Shown here in pieces: positions 35,377 to 44,378 of a DNA stretch of 64,000 nt. The notes under the pieces are model-generated. The model saw only the letters and a program-made list of their open reading frames with translations, did not search any database and had not been told where the DNA came from. The stretch is from Paenibacillus sp. FSL R7-0337 (GTDB taxonomy: Bacteria > Bacillota > Bacilli > Paenibacillales > Paenibacillaceae): assembly GCF_037969875.1 (NCBI RefSeq), contig NZ_CP150218.1, positions 3,968,001-4,032,000 of the forward strand, read 5' to 3'. Position 1 is the stretch's first letter; each line of letters starts with the position of its first letter. The translations under genes were made by a program, and so were the position numbers.

Positions 35377-36081
35377 TTGCCAACTTATCTGGAAATTATC
35401 TTACGAACGATCGCCGCTTTTGTCCTCCTTATGGTAACATCGAGAATCCTCGGGAAGCAGACGATCTCCAATATGACCTTCCATGACTTCGTGAGCGGTA
35501 TTACGCTGGGCTCCATTGCAGCGAATCTGGCGTTTAATAACAAGCTGAGCTATGGGCTCATCGCCGTATCGCTGCTGATCTTCTTCGCCATCTCTTTCCT
35601 CGTCTCCAAGGCCGCGCTGGAGAACCGGACATGGAACCGGTGGGTATCCGGTACGCCAACCGTTATCATTGAGGACGGGACTATTCTTGAGGACAACATG
35701 CGAAGCATCCGTTACACCTTAGACTCCCTGGCTCAATCGCTGCGCGAGAAGGATATTTTCAATCTGGAGGAGGTGGAGTACGCTTGCCTGGAAGGCCACG
35801 GGAAGCTGTCGGTCAAGAAGAAAAGCGAATATGAGTGGGTGACGCGCAAGGATCTGAAGCTGCACGCCGCAGCAGTCCAGTCCTTCCCGGTTGAGCTGAT
35901 CATGGACGGCAGGATCATTGAAGACAATCTCGCCCACAACGGGTTGACCGCCCAGTGGCTGAATCAGGCGCTTGAGCAGCGGGGCAAGTCCGTAGCCGAT
36001 GTGTTCTATGCGGTAAGAGGGACGCAGAAGCAGTTATACTTCGATTACTATGAGGATCACATCGACAACCCCATTGATTGA
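35377..36081 (+). CDS. DUF421/YetF family membrane protein
   Basis: The 234-residue product has three N-terminal helices (ILRTIAAFVLLMVTSRILG, DFVSGITLGSIAANLAF, LIAVSLLIFFAISFLV) followed by the YetF domain (about 85-230: GTPTVIIEDGTILEDNMRSI, DGRIIEDNLAHNGL). This matches YetF/YcaP/YrbG, a widely spread membrane family of unknown role that is linked to sporulation or stress in some Bacillus. The start is TTG 35377 with TAAGGAG upstream. It is followed by a short perfect inverted repeat at 36087-36106. Confidence 0.85.
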   Translation: MPTYLEIILRTIAAFVLLMVTSRILGKQTISNMTFHDFVSGITLGSIAANLAFNNKLSYGLIAVSLLIFFAISFLVSKAALENRTWNRWVSGTPTVIIEDGTILEDNMRSIRYTLDSLAQSLREKDIFNLEEVEYACLEGHGKLSVKKKSEYEWVTRKDLKLHAAAVQSFPVELIMDGRIIEDNLAHNGLTAQWLNQALEQRGKSVADVFYAVRGTQKQLYFDYYEDHIDNPID

Positions 36082-36086
36082 CCATT

Positions 36087-36106
36087 CATTGATGGAGGCA
36101 TCAATG
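36087..36106. repeat. Short perfect palindrome before LysR gene
   Basis: CATTGATG and CATCAATG are separated by GAGG. It is in the 97-bp gap between DUF421 and the LysR gene. It may be an operator or the base of a weak terminator; it has no T run. Confidence 0.4.
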
Positions 36107-36178
36107 ATGGAAATCAGTACAATGATCAGCATCGGAAGGTACTACCATAGATTATGATATACAGAAGGTGACACCGCA

Positions 36179-37033
36179 ATGGAAAGTGGAGATTTGAGGA
36201 TTTTTCAGGCTGTGGCCCGTGAGGGTACGATTACGAGAGCTGCGCAAGCCTTGAACTATGTACAGTCGAATGTGACCAGCCGGATTCAGTTCCTGGAGGC
36301 TGAGCTGAAGGTACCGCTGTTTCACCGGTCCAATCGGGGAATGATGTTAACGCCTGCGGGCGAGAACCTGCTGGAATACGCGAATGCTATACTGATGCTA
36401 ATGGACGAAGCTGTACAATCGACACAATACTCCGAGCACCCGGCCGGTCCGCTGCGGATTGGCTCTATTGAGACGACGGCGGTCATTCATCTGACATCCA
36501 TGATCGCCGGCTACCATTCACGCTACCCTGATGTCCATCTGTCGCTCATCACGGGTGAAACGCATGACCTTCTGCACAAGGTGCTTGATCATAAGCTGGA
36601 TGGTGCCTTCGTATACGGCCCCATAGACCAGCCGGATATCGGGCATATTGTGGCTTACGAGGAGGAGCTGGTGCTAATTGCTGAACCGGGGGAGAGCGAA
36701 CTCCAAGAACTGCTGCACAAGCCCATGCTGTTCTTCGACGTTGGCTGTACGCACCGGGTTAAAGCGGAGCGCTTCCTGCGTGAGAGCGGGATGCACTCGG
36801 TTCAGATCCGGGAATTCGGCACGCTGGAAATGATTCTAAACGGAGTATCTGCCGGACTCGGCGTCTCCCTGCTGCCTAAGTCCTCGATCCGCAAGGCGGA
36901 AGAGGCCGGACGAATCACTTCCCACCGCCTCCCCGAAGAATACCGGAAGCTAGAGGTATGGTTGATATACCGCCGCAACGCCATGCTCTCCAGTGCAATG
37001 TGTAGGTTTGTGGAGATGGCTGGGCAGGGATAG
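36179..37033 (+). CDS. LysR family transcriptional regulator
   Basis: The 284-residue product has an N-terminal HTH (LRIFQAVAREGTITRAAQAL, then NYVQSNVTSRIQFLEAELKV) and a LysR substrate domain (about 90-284) with IGSIETTAVIHLTSMIAGYH. AGAAGGTG precedes the ATG. It lies between DUF421 and a small XRE gene on the same strand. No divergent partner is present, so its target is not evident. Confidence 0.85.
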   Translation: MESGDLRIFQAVAREGTITRAAQALNYVQSNVTSRIQFLEAELKVPLFHRSNRGMMLTPAGENLLEYANAILMLMDEAVQSTQYSEHPAGPLRIGSIETTAVIHLTSMIAGYHSRYPDVHLSLITGETHDLLHKVLDHKLDGAFVYGPIDQPDIGHIVAYEEELVLIAEPGESELQELLHKPMLFFDVGCTHRVKAERFLRESGMHSVQIREFGTLEMILNGVSAGLGVSLLPKSSIRKAEEAGRITSHRLPEEYRKLEVWLIYRRNAMLSSAMCRFVEMAGQG

Positions 37034-37060
37034 ATCATGGACATACAAGGAGTATTTTCC

Positions 37061-37318
37061 TTGAACGATACACCCAATACCCTTAAACAAATTATCGGAA
37101 AAACCGTTAAAGCGATACGACTCAAACAAGGCTTGAGCCAAGAGGACCTTACTCACGAATGTAATGTAGACCGTTCCTATATCTCTATGATCGAGGTCGG
37201 CCGCAACGAGCCGTCCATCACCAAAATATTTGAACTTTGCAGAGGTTTAAAGATTACTCCCTCCTATTTCATTAAATTGGTTGAACTTGAGTATGACAGA
37301 GACCGGGAGCAGGATTGA
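37061..37318 (+). CDS. Small XRE-family HTH protein
   Basis: The 85-residue product has one HTH domain covering almost the whole chain (VKAIRLKQGLSQEDLTHECN, VDRSYISMIEVGRNEPSITK). TTG 37061 is preferred, with AAGGAG seven bases upstream; the ATG at 37037 has no SD. It is 27 bp behind the LysR gene and likely cotranscribed. A strong terminator follows. Small XRE proteins often act as repressors or accessory DNA-binding factors. Confidence 0.78.
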   Translation: MNDTPNTLKQIIGKTVKAIRLKQGLSQEDLTHECNVDRSYISMIEVGRNEPSITKIFELCRGLKITPSYFIKLVELEYDRDREQD

Positions 37319-37336
37319 AGCAAGAGAATGATAAAA

Positions 37337-37370
37337 AAGATCAGAACCAAGTTCCTCAGGTTCTGATCTT
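37337..37370 (+). terminator. Terminator after XRE gene
   Basis: A perfect 12-bp stem (AAGATCAGAACC at 37337-37348 with GGTTCTGATCTT at 37359-37370) followed by TTCTG. Convergent with the SUKH gene at 37386. Confidence 0.8.
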
Positions 37371-37385
37371 TCTGCATCTTAGAAT

Positions 37386-37892
37386 CTATCTATTCGAATT
37401 CGACATCATCCAGGCCAGGAATTCTCCAAACGAATCGGCTACCTTCTCAACCTCTTCGAATTCAGGCTCACATCCATGAACAATAGCCCCGCTATCCGTT
37501 GCAATGGCATAGAAGGAATAACCATCCTCCACAGACATTACGATCGGCAAGTGGTGATCCCACCAGGCTGTGATCTCAGACTGCCAAGCTGAATCACCCG
37601 CTGCGGCCTCCAAACTTAGGAGTTCAAATTCATTCCACCGGAATTCGGTTTCCGCACTATGATTGAACTCAGCCTCACCCATAAACCAGGTTTGCTCATC
37701 CGGTGCAACGCACGTCTCAACCACCTTTAGAAATTCTAAATACTCATCAGGTAGTCCTGTATATCGGGAAGTAATGCCGCTATCTAAATGTAGCTGAGAA
37801 CCGGACTTCCTCCTTATCTCCCAGCCCTTCTCCTCCGCCCAAGTCATAAATTCCACAACTTGAGCTTTCCCTTTTCCATTATTCATGTCCAA
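37386..37892 (-). CDS. SMI1/KNR4-like (SUKH) protein
   Basis: The 168-residue product shows the SUKH outline: SRYTGLPDEYLEFLKVVETC, then WFMGEAEFNHSAETEF, the central VMSVEDGYSFYAIATDSGAI strand pair and a C-terminal helix ADSFGEFLAWMM. Translation starts at TTG 37892 or ATG 37886; the SD is poor for both. It is isolated from other immunity genes, between the XRE gene and a lipoprotein gene. An immunity role is by family resemblance only. Confidence 0.7.
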   Translation of the reverse strand: MDMNNGKGKAQVVEFMTWAEEKGWEIRRKSGSQLHLDSGITSRYTGLPDEYLEFLKVVETCVAPDEQTWFMGEAEFNHSAETEFRWNEFELLSLEAAAGDSAWQSEITAWWDHHLPIVMSVEDGYSFYAIATDSGAIVHGCEPEFEEVEKVADSFGEFLAWMMSNSNR

Positions 37893-37975
37893 ATGTTACA
37901 CCTGCCCATCTGCTTAAGAAATGGAAACTCCTAGACTAATATACCATTTCCGCAGGTTTGCTTACATACAACAGG

Positions 37976-39178
37976 TCATTCCGTTACCTTAATTTGCACT
38001 GTTGCATCCATGTCCTCCCACTTCTTACCGTTAGCCACATGATATTCTCTTTCCGTGGTACCGTCTGTTTTGGTATAGCTGATGGCAAAGACCTGGCCTT
38101 TTTCGATCAGCATCGGGTATTGGTCATACGTAAGAACATTATCCGTCAGCGGCAGCTTGCTCGCATCTGCATAAGCTCCTTCCAATCGCCAAAACTCCCG
38201 GAAGGCGTAATCCTTGAATCCGCTCAAATCACTTTTCCCAAAATACGATGCCGCATACTTTTTGCCCTGCATGGTGATTTCATCCACTCTGAGCGGTTCA
38301 ATATCCTTTGCCATCCAGCTAATGTCCTCGGAATGCAGGTTGCGGCCGTAGTGCTTCCGTAATTGATTCGCCATACAAGGAACCGCTTGGGTGATACGTT
38401 CCATTTCATTGACTCCGGTATGCGCTGCGCCGTAAATGCCCATGATGTTCTCGCTGCCCAGCTTTTCAAATTCACGGATGAAATTCTCCGCCATTTTATT
38501 CTCCCGGTATACATTATCATAACTCCTGTAATATATCAGCCCCTGCTGAATGGCCTCGGTAGTTAAGGTGTACATCTCTGATCCGGTGGGGTTGTTGTCC
38601 GCAAGATAAGACAAAAACCGCTTACCGGTTTTATCGCGTTGATGCCCAACATCAGTCCCGTGGAAAATAGTATCCGGACACCCGCTTTTTATTTTCTGAA
38701 AAAAAGTCTTCGTATAGGGAACGTGACCCGGAGTCCCTTCCCAATCCTGATAAAGCTCCTCCAGAATGTCGTCATTGTCTGACTGCATCCACAGGTTCAA
38801 GTATTCGGCAGCATAATAGGACTGCTCCACGAATAGGTGCCTCATTCCCTTGTTGTGGTAATAATCAGACCAAGCTTCGTACTCCTTGTCCATAATCTTG
38901 GCTACTCCATGGGATTCGCCATACAGATAAATCTGGCCGGTCGCTTTGGTCGTTAGCGGGGTGGCCACAGGCGTTGCCTGGGCCAGTTGGGCAGGAAGTG
39001 CCGATGGACTGGCTGGTTGTGTAGACGGACTTGCTTCCTCGCCCGCTGAGGAGTTGCCGCTGCAAGCTGTCAGGCTGCTGATCAGAAGGATAGCCATTAG
39101 GACAAGCAGCAGAGGTCGGCTGCACCTTCTTCGGGCCTCAATCCGAATTGTGAATTGTTTCACATTAAATTCATTCAT
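37976..39178 (-). CDS. Lipoprotein with TIKI/EreA/ChaN-like domain
   Basis: The 400-residue product is a lipoprotein: a basic N-terminus, hydrophobic LLLVLMAILLISSL and lipobox LTAC with Cys39. A Ser/Pro-rich linker runs to about residue 75. The remaining domain begins with IYLYGESHG and contains the conserved glutamate region LFVEQSYYAAEYL and later IMGIYGAAHTG. GExH plus GxxH motifs are shared by the TIKI/TraB, erythromycin esterase and ChaN families. Peptidase, esterase or haem-related roles are all possible. AAAGGTGG precedes the ATG. Confidence 0.7.
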   Translation of the reverse strand: MNEFNVKQFTIRIEARRRCSRPLLLVLMAILLISSLTACSGNSSAGEEASPSTQPASPSALPAQLAQATPVATPLTTKATGQIYLYGESHGVAKIMDKEYEAWSDYYHNKGMRHLFVEQSYYAAEYLNLWMQSDNDDILEELYQDWEGTPGHVPYTKTFFQKIKSGCPDTIFHGTDVGHQRDKTGKRFLSYLADNNPTGSEMYTLTTEAIQQGLIYYRSYDNVYRENKMAENFIREFEKLGSENIMGIYGAAHTGVNEMERITQAVPCMANQLRKHYGRNLHSEDISWMAKDIEPLRVDEITMQGKKYAASYFGKSDLSGFKDYAFREFWRLEGAYADASKLPLTDNVLTYDQYPMLIEKGQVFAISYTKTDGTTEREYHVANGKKWEDMDATVQIKVTE

Positions 39179-39326
39179 AACTACGCACCCACCTTTCACA
39201 ATCATTTCTAAATCTTGAATAATCTTAATATCGCTTAATCATAAAATACGCCCTCCACTTTCCGCTACAGCAAAACGGCACAAGCCCTTTGGCTTGTGCG
39301 CTCGTATGCACCGCTACTTTATATGC

Positions 39327-40370
39327 TCACTTGCTCTGCGATGCTTTGTACTTCTGCCGCTCTTCCTCATTCTTGTCCGCAAAACGGTCATTATGGGAGG
39401 AGACCCCGGCCATCTTGGAGCCGGTGGGATCGATAAATAATTTGGCACTGTTGACGGCAAGCACCGCATCATTGAAGGCACCGGCGATCAGCCTTACCTT
39501 TCCCGCATGGGTTACAATATCGCCTGCGCCGAAGATGCCTGGCATGCTCGTGCACATGGCCGGGGTTACCGAGATGCCGAACTCTTCATGCTCCAGCCCC
39601 CATTCGAGGATCGCCCCGCCGAAATCCCGGTCGAACCCGTGATTTACCAGCACCTCATCCACTTCCATGCGGACCGTTTCTTGGGCATTCACCTGCTGCA
39701 GGGTCACCGATTCGATTCTGCCTTCATGGCCGTGTAGCCGGGATACGGTATAGGGAACATACACTGTAGCCAGAGCTTTCATCTCGGTCACCGAGGATTC
39801 GAAGGCGCTGAAGTCATCCCGTCTATGAACGACATACACCTCCTTCGCAACCTTAGCGATAGCGACCGCCCAATCGACTGCCGAATCGCCTCCGCCGGAG
39901 ATTAGCACTCTTTTCCCATTGAACTTATTGACGTTCGTGACGGTATAGTGAAGGTTGCTGAGTTCATAGCGGTCAGCCCCTTCAATATTCAGCTTCTGAA
40001 TACTCGTAATGCCGCGCCCCGTAGCCAGAATGATGGTTCTGGTATAATGCTTCTCTCCTGAATCCGCTGTGAGTATGAATATACCGTCATCACGCTTCTC
40101 CATCCGGGCGATTTCCTGCCCGAATACAATACTTGGGTCAAAAGTAGCCGCTTGTCTAATTAACGAATGGATGATCTCCTCGCACCGGACAGGCCCGATC
40201 CCGCCAACATCCCATACCAGCTTCTCGGGATAGGTGCGCATGAATCCGCCCAGTTCCTGCTTGGCTTCGATGATTTTCGTCTTCATCTCCCGCATTCCGC
40301 TATAGAAGGCTGCATACATCCCGGCGGGGCCCCCGCCGATGATAATGACGTCATAGATATCCTGTTCCAT
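39327..40370 (-). CDS. Ferredoxin-NADP reductase (YumC type), possible ferric-siderophore reductase
   Basis: The 347-residue product is a thioredoxin-reductase-like flavoprotein with FAD motif IIGGGPAGMYAAFYSGMR, an NADPH site LISGGGDSAVDWAVAIA and the C-terminal FAD motif FGAGDIVTHAGK. The redox CxxC of true thioredoxin reductases is absent, and the aromatic C-terminal extension fits YumC-like ferredoxin-NADP reductases. Its ATG overlaps the siderophore-binding protein stop (TAATG), so it is part of the Fur-controlled operon. A role in reducing iron from the imported siderophore is inferred from that position. Confidence 0.85.
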   Translation of the reverse strand: MEQDIYDVIIIGGGPAGMYAAFYSGMREMKTKIIEAKQELGGFMRTYPEKLVWDVGGIGPVRCEEIIHSLIRQAATFDPSIVFGQEIARMEKRDDGIFILTADSGEKHYTRTIILATGRGITSIQKLNIEGADRYELSNLHYTVTNVNKFNGKRVLISGGGDSAVDWAVAIAKVAKEVYVVHRRDDFSAFESSVTEMKALATVYVPYTVSRLHGHEGRIESVTLQQVNAQETVRMEVDEVLVNHGFDRDFGGAILEWGLEHEEFGISVTPAMCTSMPGIFGAGDIVTHAGKVRLIAGAFNDAVLAVNSAKLFIDPTGSKMAGVSSHNDRFADKNEEERQKYKASQSK

Positions 40371-41347
40371 TAGGGCACCAACTTGTCTACCAGATAATCC
40401 AGGAGCAGCGGCGTGCCGATCAGTCCTTCACCCACTACAAAATCGGCTGTCTCCAAGCGGTACACACGCCCTTTTTTCACAGCGTCCATCGCATTCCATA
40501 TCGGAGACTGCTCCAAGTCCTTCATAGACTGCTCACTGCTGTAATTCTGCATCATGCGTTGCTCTACGAAGATATGATCTGCCTTAAGGGTGGGGAACAC
40601 CTCCAATGATATCGGCGTGAACCATTCTTTATGGTCTTTTAACTGCTCCGGAATATGTAGTCCCAGCTCGTTATACAAAATGCCGCTTCCGGGGCTTCCA
40701 GCCTCCTGGCCCAACACCCGATATTGGCTTTGCTCCACACGCAAGACGAGAATTGTCTGATCCCCCAGAGCCTGTTGCAGTGTCTGTTTGACGGCTTTTA
40801 TTTTGTCATCATATTTGCTCAGTGCTACTTCAGCTTGCTTCTCTTTGTCGAACAGCTTGCCAAGCGAAGTAACGATTTCCTTCACCGTACCTCCAGCCTC
40901 GACTGCAACCGTAGGCGCAATCTTGCTCAGAGCTTCATACCTTTTAGCATCAATCGTCCCGCTATCTGCAATAATCAGATCCGGTGCTGCGGCAAGAATA
41001 AGTTCAAGATTCTCTTCATATTGCTGAACCTCAATCATTGTCACCTTGTTGTCATTGAATAATTTCGGACGGTACTCGGGTTCAATCTCTTGTACAAGGG
41101 TGACCATATTAGGAATCACGCCGATTTCAATTAAGTTCTCGGCATAATTAGAGTTAAGGACCAGCATGTTCTTCGGCTTCACAGGAATGGTGATGTCACC
41201 AAAAGCACTTGTCACAACACGTGTGGCAGCCTCACCAGGCCCTTCTGTAGCCTTCGCCGTGCTGCCGCTGCCTGCCTTAGTGGTGGAGCAAGCAGCCAAA
41301 GTCAGAATAACTAGCATAGAAAGTATATAGAGCATAGGTTTTCTCAT
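40370..41347 (-). CDS. Iron-siderophore ABC transporter substrate-binding lipoprotein
   Basis: The 325-residue product has a lipoprotein signal (LYILSMLVILTLAACSTT, Cys20) and a class III periplasmic-binding fold: TIPVKPKNMLVLNSNYAENL, LILAAAPDLIIADSGT, TILVLRVEQSQYRVLGQEAG and FVEQRMMQNYSS. This is typical of FecB/FhuD-type siderophore receptors. A Fur box lies just upstream at 41369-41383. Only the reductase follows it; no permease or ATPase gene is present in the window, so the protein must use a permease encoded elsewhere. Confidence 0.88.
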   Translation of the reverse strand: MRKPMLYILSMLVILTLAACSTTKAGSGSTAKATEGPGEAATRVVTSAFGDITIPVKPKNMLVLNSNYAENLIEIGVIPNMVTLVQEIEPEYRPKLFNDNKVTMIEVQQYEENLELILAAAPDLIIADSGTIDAKRYEALSKIAPTVAVEAGGTVKEIVTSLGKLFDKEKQAEVALSKYDDKIKAVKQTLQQALGDQTILVLRVEQSQYRVLGQEAGSPGSGILYNELGLHIPEQLKDHKEWFTPISLEVFPTLKADHIFVEQRMMQNYSSEQSMKDLEQSPIWNAMDAVKKGRVYRLETADFVVGEGLIGTPLLLDYLVDKLVP

Positions 41348-41368
41348 TACATTGCAGCCTCTTTTCTT

Positions 41369-41383
41369 TGATAATGATTATCA
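41369..41383. promoter_or_regulatory. Fur box (perfect 7-1-7)
   Basis: TGATAATGATTATCA matches the Bacillus consensus TGATAATnATTATCA exactly, 21 bp upstream of the binding-protein start, within a longer TTGATAA...CTATCAA run. It predicts repression by Fur when iron is plentiful. Confidence 0.88.
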
Positions 41384-41445
41384 CTATCAAATTATAAGGA
41401 ATAATGATAGAACCTACTATAGCCTAAAATGTCGTAAACATTGGA

Positions 41446-43050
41446 TTATTGTGTCTCTGGAGCCCCGCTATCCAACATAGCCTGTTCCATTTGCTGCAGG
41501 ATTGCCCTTTTGCCATACGCGCTGCAATTATTAATCCATAGCCCGGTATCCACATAGATCACCCGGTTATTCTTCACCGCGTCTAAGGCGGCCCATTTCT
41601 CACTGGTCTGTAGCTTCGAGAGGCTAAGATCTGCGCTATAGTAATCCATAATACGCTTCTCAATGAATAGATACGTAGGATTGGCCTCCGCTAATTGCTG
41701 CAATGTGCATGGATTGAAGCTGTTCTCGTGGGCACGGACAATCTCAGGCATGGTTAACCCCAGCTCCTTGTATAGCAGGGTAGCTGCATCGCTGGAGGAT
41801 TCACCGATATAACGATAGCCGAGCTCTTCAACACGAAGGTACAGAACGGTGGAGCCGCCCGGAAGTTGCCGTTGCAGCTTGTTCCTCAAGAGATCGGCCT
41901 GTACAGTAAGCCCGGCAATGAGCTGTGCTGCCTGGGCCTCCCGGTTGAACAATGTGCCGAAATAGCTGATCAGTGCACTCAGATCATCCGGCAGCCTCGT
42001 TAGGATGGGAGCAATGGCCCGGAAATATTGTTTCAACTCTTCTGTTAAATGCTCAGCAACAATCAGATCGGGCTCTTGCTCTGCAATGAGGTCCGGAAGA
42101 GTGACATACTGCGGCATGGCCAGTAAGGTCACTCCATGCATATGGAACAAGGGTTGTTGATAGTCCGGGGTTAAGGCACTGACAATAACAACAGATTGGG
42201 GGATTACCCCTAAGGCTATTGCTATCTCTGCATGTGCCGCGGAGAGGAAGCATATCCGGCTGTCTGCAACCGATGATTTGAACCGCATGGGCGGAAGCCC
42301 GGCTACCTGTCTAAACTGCCGGCTGAAATATTGCGCATCCTCAAAGCCTGTCTTCCTCGCCACCTGTCTGGAGGAGTCGTCCGTAAGCAGCAGCCACTCC
42401 TGAGCACGATACATCCGGTAACGGATCAGATACTCCACCGGTGTTTTATGATAGAGCTGGGTGAATTTCCTGGAGTAATAGGACGGGCTGTATCCGGCGA
42501 TTGCCGCCAGTTCATCTCTTGTAATCATTTGATGATAATTCTGCTGCATATAAATCACCGTGCGCGCCAATCTTTGCTCAAGTGTGCTGTCAGCGGTTGG
42601 CTGTTCCTGCTGTAATTCTTTTAACAAATGGTATAGAATGTACTGCTTCATGGTGATGCCAAGCGGCCCGGTGCTCCTGGTGAGGGAAGACCGGATCTCT
42701 GCTACCACCGCTTCAGGCACACTTTGAACCCTATAGCCCGCCGCCCGGTCTGTATTCCAATCGCAAGGAGATTGCATTTCTGTGTCATAGGTATTGAAGC
42801 TAATCAAATAGCCCGAGAAATCAAAATGATTGGCAGAGGCTAGCCGGATGACCGAACCTTTCTCAAGAGCAATTAACTGGCCGAAAAGAAGCTGCTCTTC
42901 ATGCCCGTTGATCGACAGCATGGCTTGGCCGTCACTTACCAACAGGAGGGCAGCCTGATCCAGACGCATTGTGGAGGGGGCCGGTAACAAATCTGCTACA
43001 TCTATAATTTCTGTGCAATGGGCAAGCCAGCCCGGATTAGCGTCATACAT
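41446..43050 (-). CDS. Btr-like AraC regulator fused to a substrate-binding domain
   Basis: The 534-residue product has an N-terminal cupin-like part (1-130), an AraC double HTH (about 165-265: RDELAAIAGYSPSYYSRKFT and ARKTGFEDAQYFSRQFR) and a C-terminal FecB-like domain (about 275-534: SVVIVSALTPDYQQPLF, LYLRVEELGYRYIGESSS). The start ATG 43050 follows AAGGAG. This is the plan of Bacillus Btr, which binds a siderophore through its binding domain and activates uptake genes. The downstream binding lipoprotein (40370-41347) is the predicted target. The two binding domains are clearly paralogous (IEKRIMDYYSADLS against VEQRMMQNYSSEQS). Confidence 0.88.
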   Translation of the reverse strand: MYDANPGWLAHCTEIIDVADLLPAPSTMRLDQAALLLVSDGQAMLSINGHEEQLLFGQLIALEKGSVIRLASANHFDFSGYLISFNTYDTEMQSPCDWNTDRAAGYRVQSVPEAVVAEIRSSLTRSTGPLGITMKQYILYHLLKELQQEQPTADSTLEQRLARTVIYMQQNYHQMITRDELAAIAGYSPSYYSRKFTQLYHKTPVEYLIRYRMYRAQEWLLLTDDSSRQVARKTGFEDAQYFSRQFRQVAGLPPMRFKSSVADSRICFLSAAHAEIAIALGVIPQSVVIVSALTPDYQQPLFHMHGVTLLAMPQYVTLPDLIAEQEPDLIVAEHLTEELKQYFRAIAPILTRLPDDLSALISYFGTLFNREAQAAQLIAGLTVQADLLRNKLQRQLPGGSTVLYLRVEELGYRYIGESSSDAATLLYKELGLTMPEIVRAHENSFNPCTLQQLAEANPTYLFIEKRIMDYYSADLSLSKLQTSEKWAALDAVKNNRVIYVDTGLWINNCSAYGKRAILQQMEQAMLDSGAPETQ

Positions 43051-43126
43051 GGATATACTCCTTAGGTTCATTATTGATATATAGTAAAGCACCCACCCTA
43101 TGAAAGCAGCAGGCGCTTGGCCTTAA

Positions 43127-44095
43127 TTATGACTTCCGTACAGGCCGGACATACTTGAAGTACCGCTCCGGGTTGAAATAGAAGTAGATGATCCGGCCGG
43201 GGGTAGGGTCGGAGCAATAGCCAGTGCCTGTATAGTCAAAAGCGGCCATTGCCTGCTCCATCCGTTCCTCGACACTGCGGTTCTCCTGCTCGTAATCAAA
43301 CGGTCCGTGCTCAAACACAATATACTCGGCCTCAGGGACATCTGCCATCAGCATCTGCGCGGGGACTTCGCCTTCATAATCATAGGGGAGACGTACCCCA
43401 TAGCACTCTGTACGCGGAAATCCCCAATCGCAGAGCCTGCCGTCCGGGTCATTCATATAGGCCATGATCTGACCGTTGCCGCTGTTCGTATCGCTTCCGC
43501 CGTCATCATCCAGTTTGCCCTTGATACTATCCAGCAAGCCGCTGATGGTCTCGCAGTCCTGCCCCGGAATCAGGCTCTGCTTCTGCCAGAAATCCCAGTA
43601 CCCGTTGCTCTCGTAGTTCTTAATGTGCAGGAATTTGTGCGCGGGAATGGTTACGAAATAAATTTTAACCTCTTCTGTAGATTTTACCATGCCAACCTCT
43701 CCTAGCCCGAATAAGTAGCGGTCAAACGGGTTGATTTTGGTACGAAGGACGACAGGATACGGGTGCCTCCGGTACTCGCTTGGGGCCACACCGTAGGTCA
43801 CCTTGAACGCCCGCGTAAAGGCCTCATGAGAGGAGAATCCATAGTCGAGCGCAATATCCAGAATGCTTTTTCCGCTATCCCGCACCTCCTTCAGTGCAAA
43901 AGCCAGCTTCCGGTGGCGAAGGTAATCCCTAAGCTGCATCCCGGATATCTCTTTGAATTTCCTCGTCGTATGAAACTCCGAATAGCCCAGCTTGTCAGCG
44001 AGAGATTGCAGCGTTATGGCCTCACTGTTATGCTGCTTAATGCTGTGGTCCATATCATCGACAATGGTCTGGATCTGCCTGTGCCACTCGTACAC
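43127..44095 (-). CDS. AraC family regulator with C-terminal GyrI-like domain
   Basis: The 322-residue product starts at GTG 44095 (GGGGTGAA upstream). It has an N-terminal AraC HTH (about 25-120: LQSLADKLGYSEFHTTRKFK, LDIALDYGFSSHEAFTRAFK) and a C-terminal GyrI/SOUL-like effector domain (about 145-320: VKIYFVTIPAHKFLHIKNYE). Such proteins resemble Rob/SoxS-type or multidrug-sensing activators. It lies 76 bp upstream of the Btr-like gene on the same strand, and they may be cotranscribed. The effector is unknown. Confidence 0.83.
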   Translation of the reverse strand: MYEWHRQIQTIVDDMDHSIKQHNSEAITLQSLADKLGYSEFHTTRKFKEISGMQLRDYLRHRKLAFALKEVRDSGKSILDIALDYGFSSHEAFTRAFKVTYGVAPSEYRRHPYPVVLRTKINPFDRYLFGLGEVGMVKSTEEVKIYFVTIPAHKFLHIKNYESNGYWDFWQKQSLIPGQDCETISGLLDSIKGKLDDDGGSDTNSGNGQIMAYMNDPDGRLCDWGFPRTECYGVRLPYDYEGEVPAQMLMADVPEAEYIVFEHGPFDYEQENRSVEERMEQAMAAFDYTGTGYCSDPTPGRIIYFYFNPERYFKYVRPVRKS

Positions 44096-44378
44096 CGTCC
44101 GTTCACCCCCCTCGTTCCAACCGCTCTATAGTCATTCTAGAATACTGGAAAAGGCATTTCTTGATTCTACTTGCGGCATCACCGCCCGCATCGGTGCAGG
44201 CAATGAAGCCCTCATTCCCCCTCTGCATAAGCGATACAATTGATCCCGGGCAGCTCATGCTCCTCCGTCCAATGCTTCAATATGAAGTTGCTCCTATACC
44301 ATTTCTATTAAGCGCCCCGTTTTCCCTTCAAAAGAGTAAAGGCCCTCCTTCGCAGGATGGCCTTAGTACATGTCTGGA
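44096..44378. other. Intergenic gap with terminator
   Basis: This 283-base region lies between the GyrI-AraC gene and the MerR gene. It holds the hairpin at 44339-44364. No convincing gene is seen. Confidence 0.5.
44339..44364 (-). terminator. Terminator after the MerR gene
   Basis: AAGGCC-TCCT pairs with AGGA-GGCCTT around a TCGC loop. It lies 15 bp past the minus-strand stop, followed on that strand by TTTACTCTTTTG. Confidence 0.75.
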
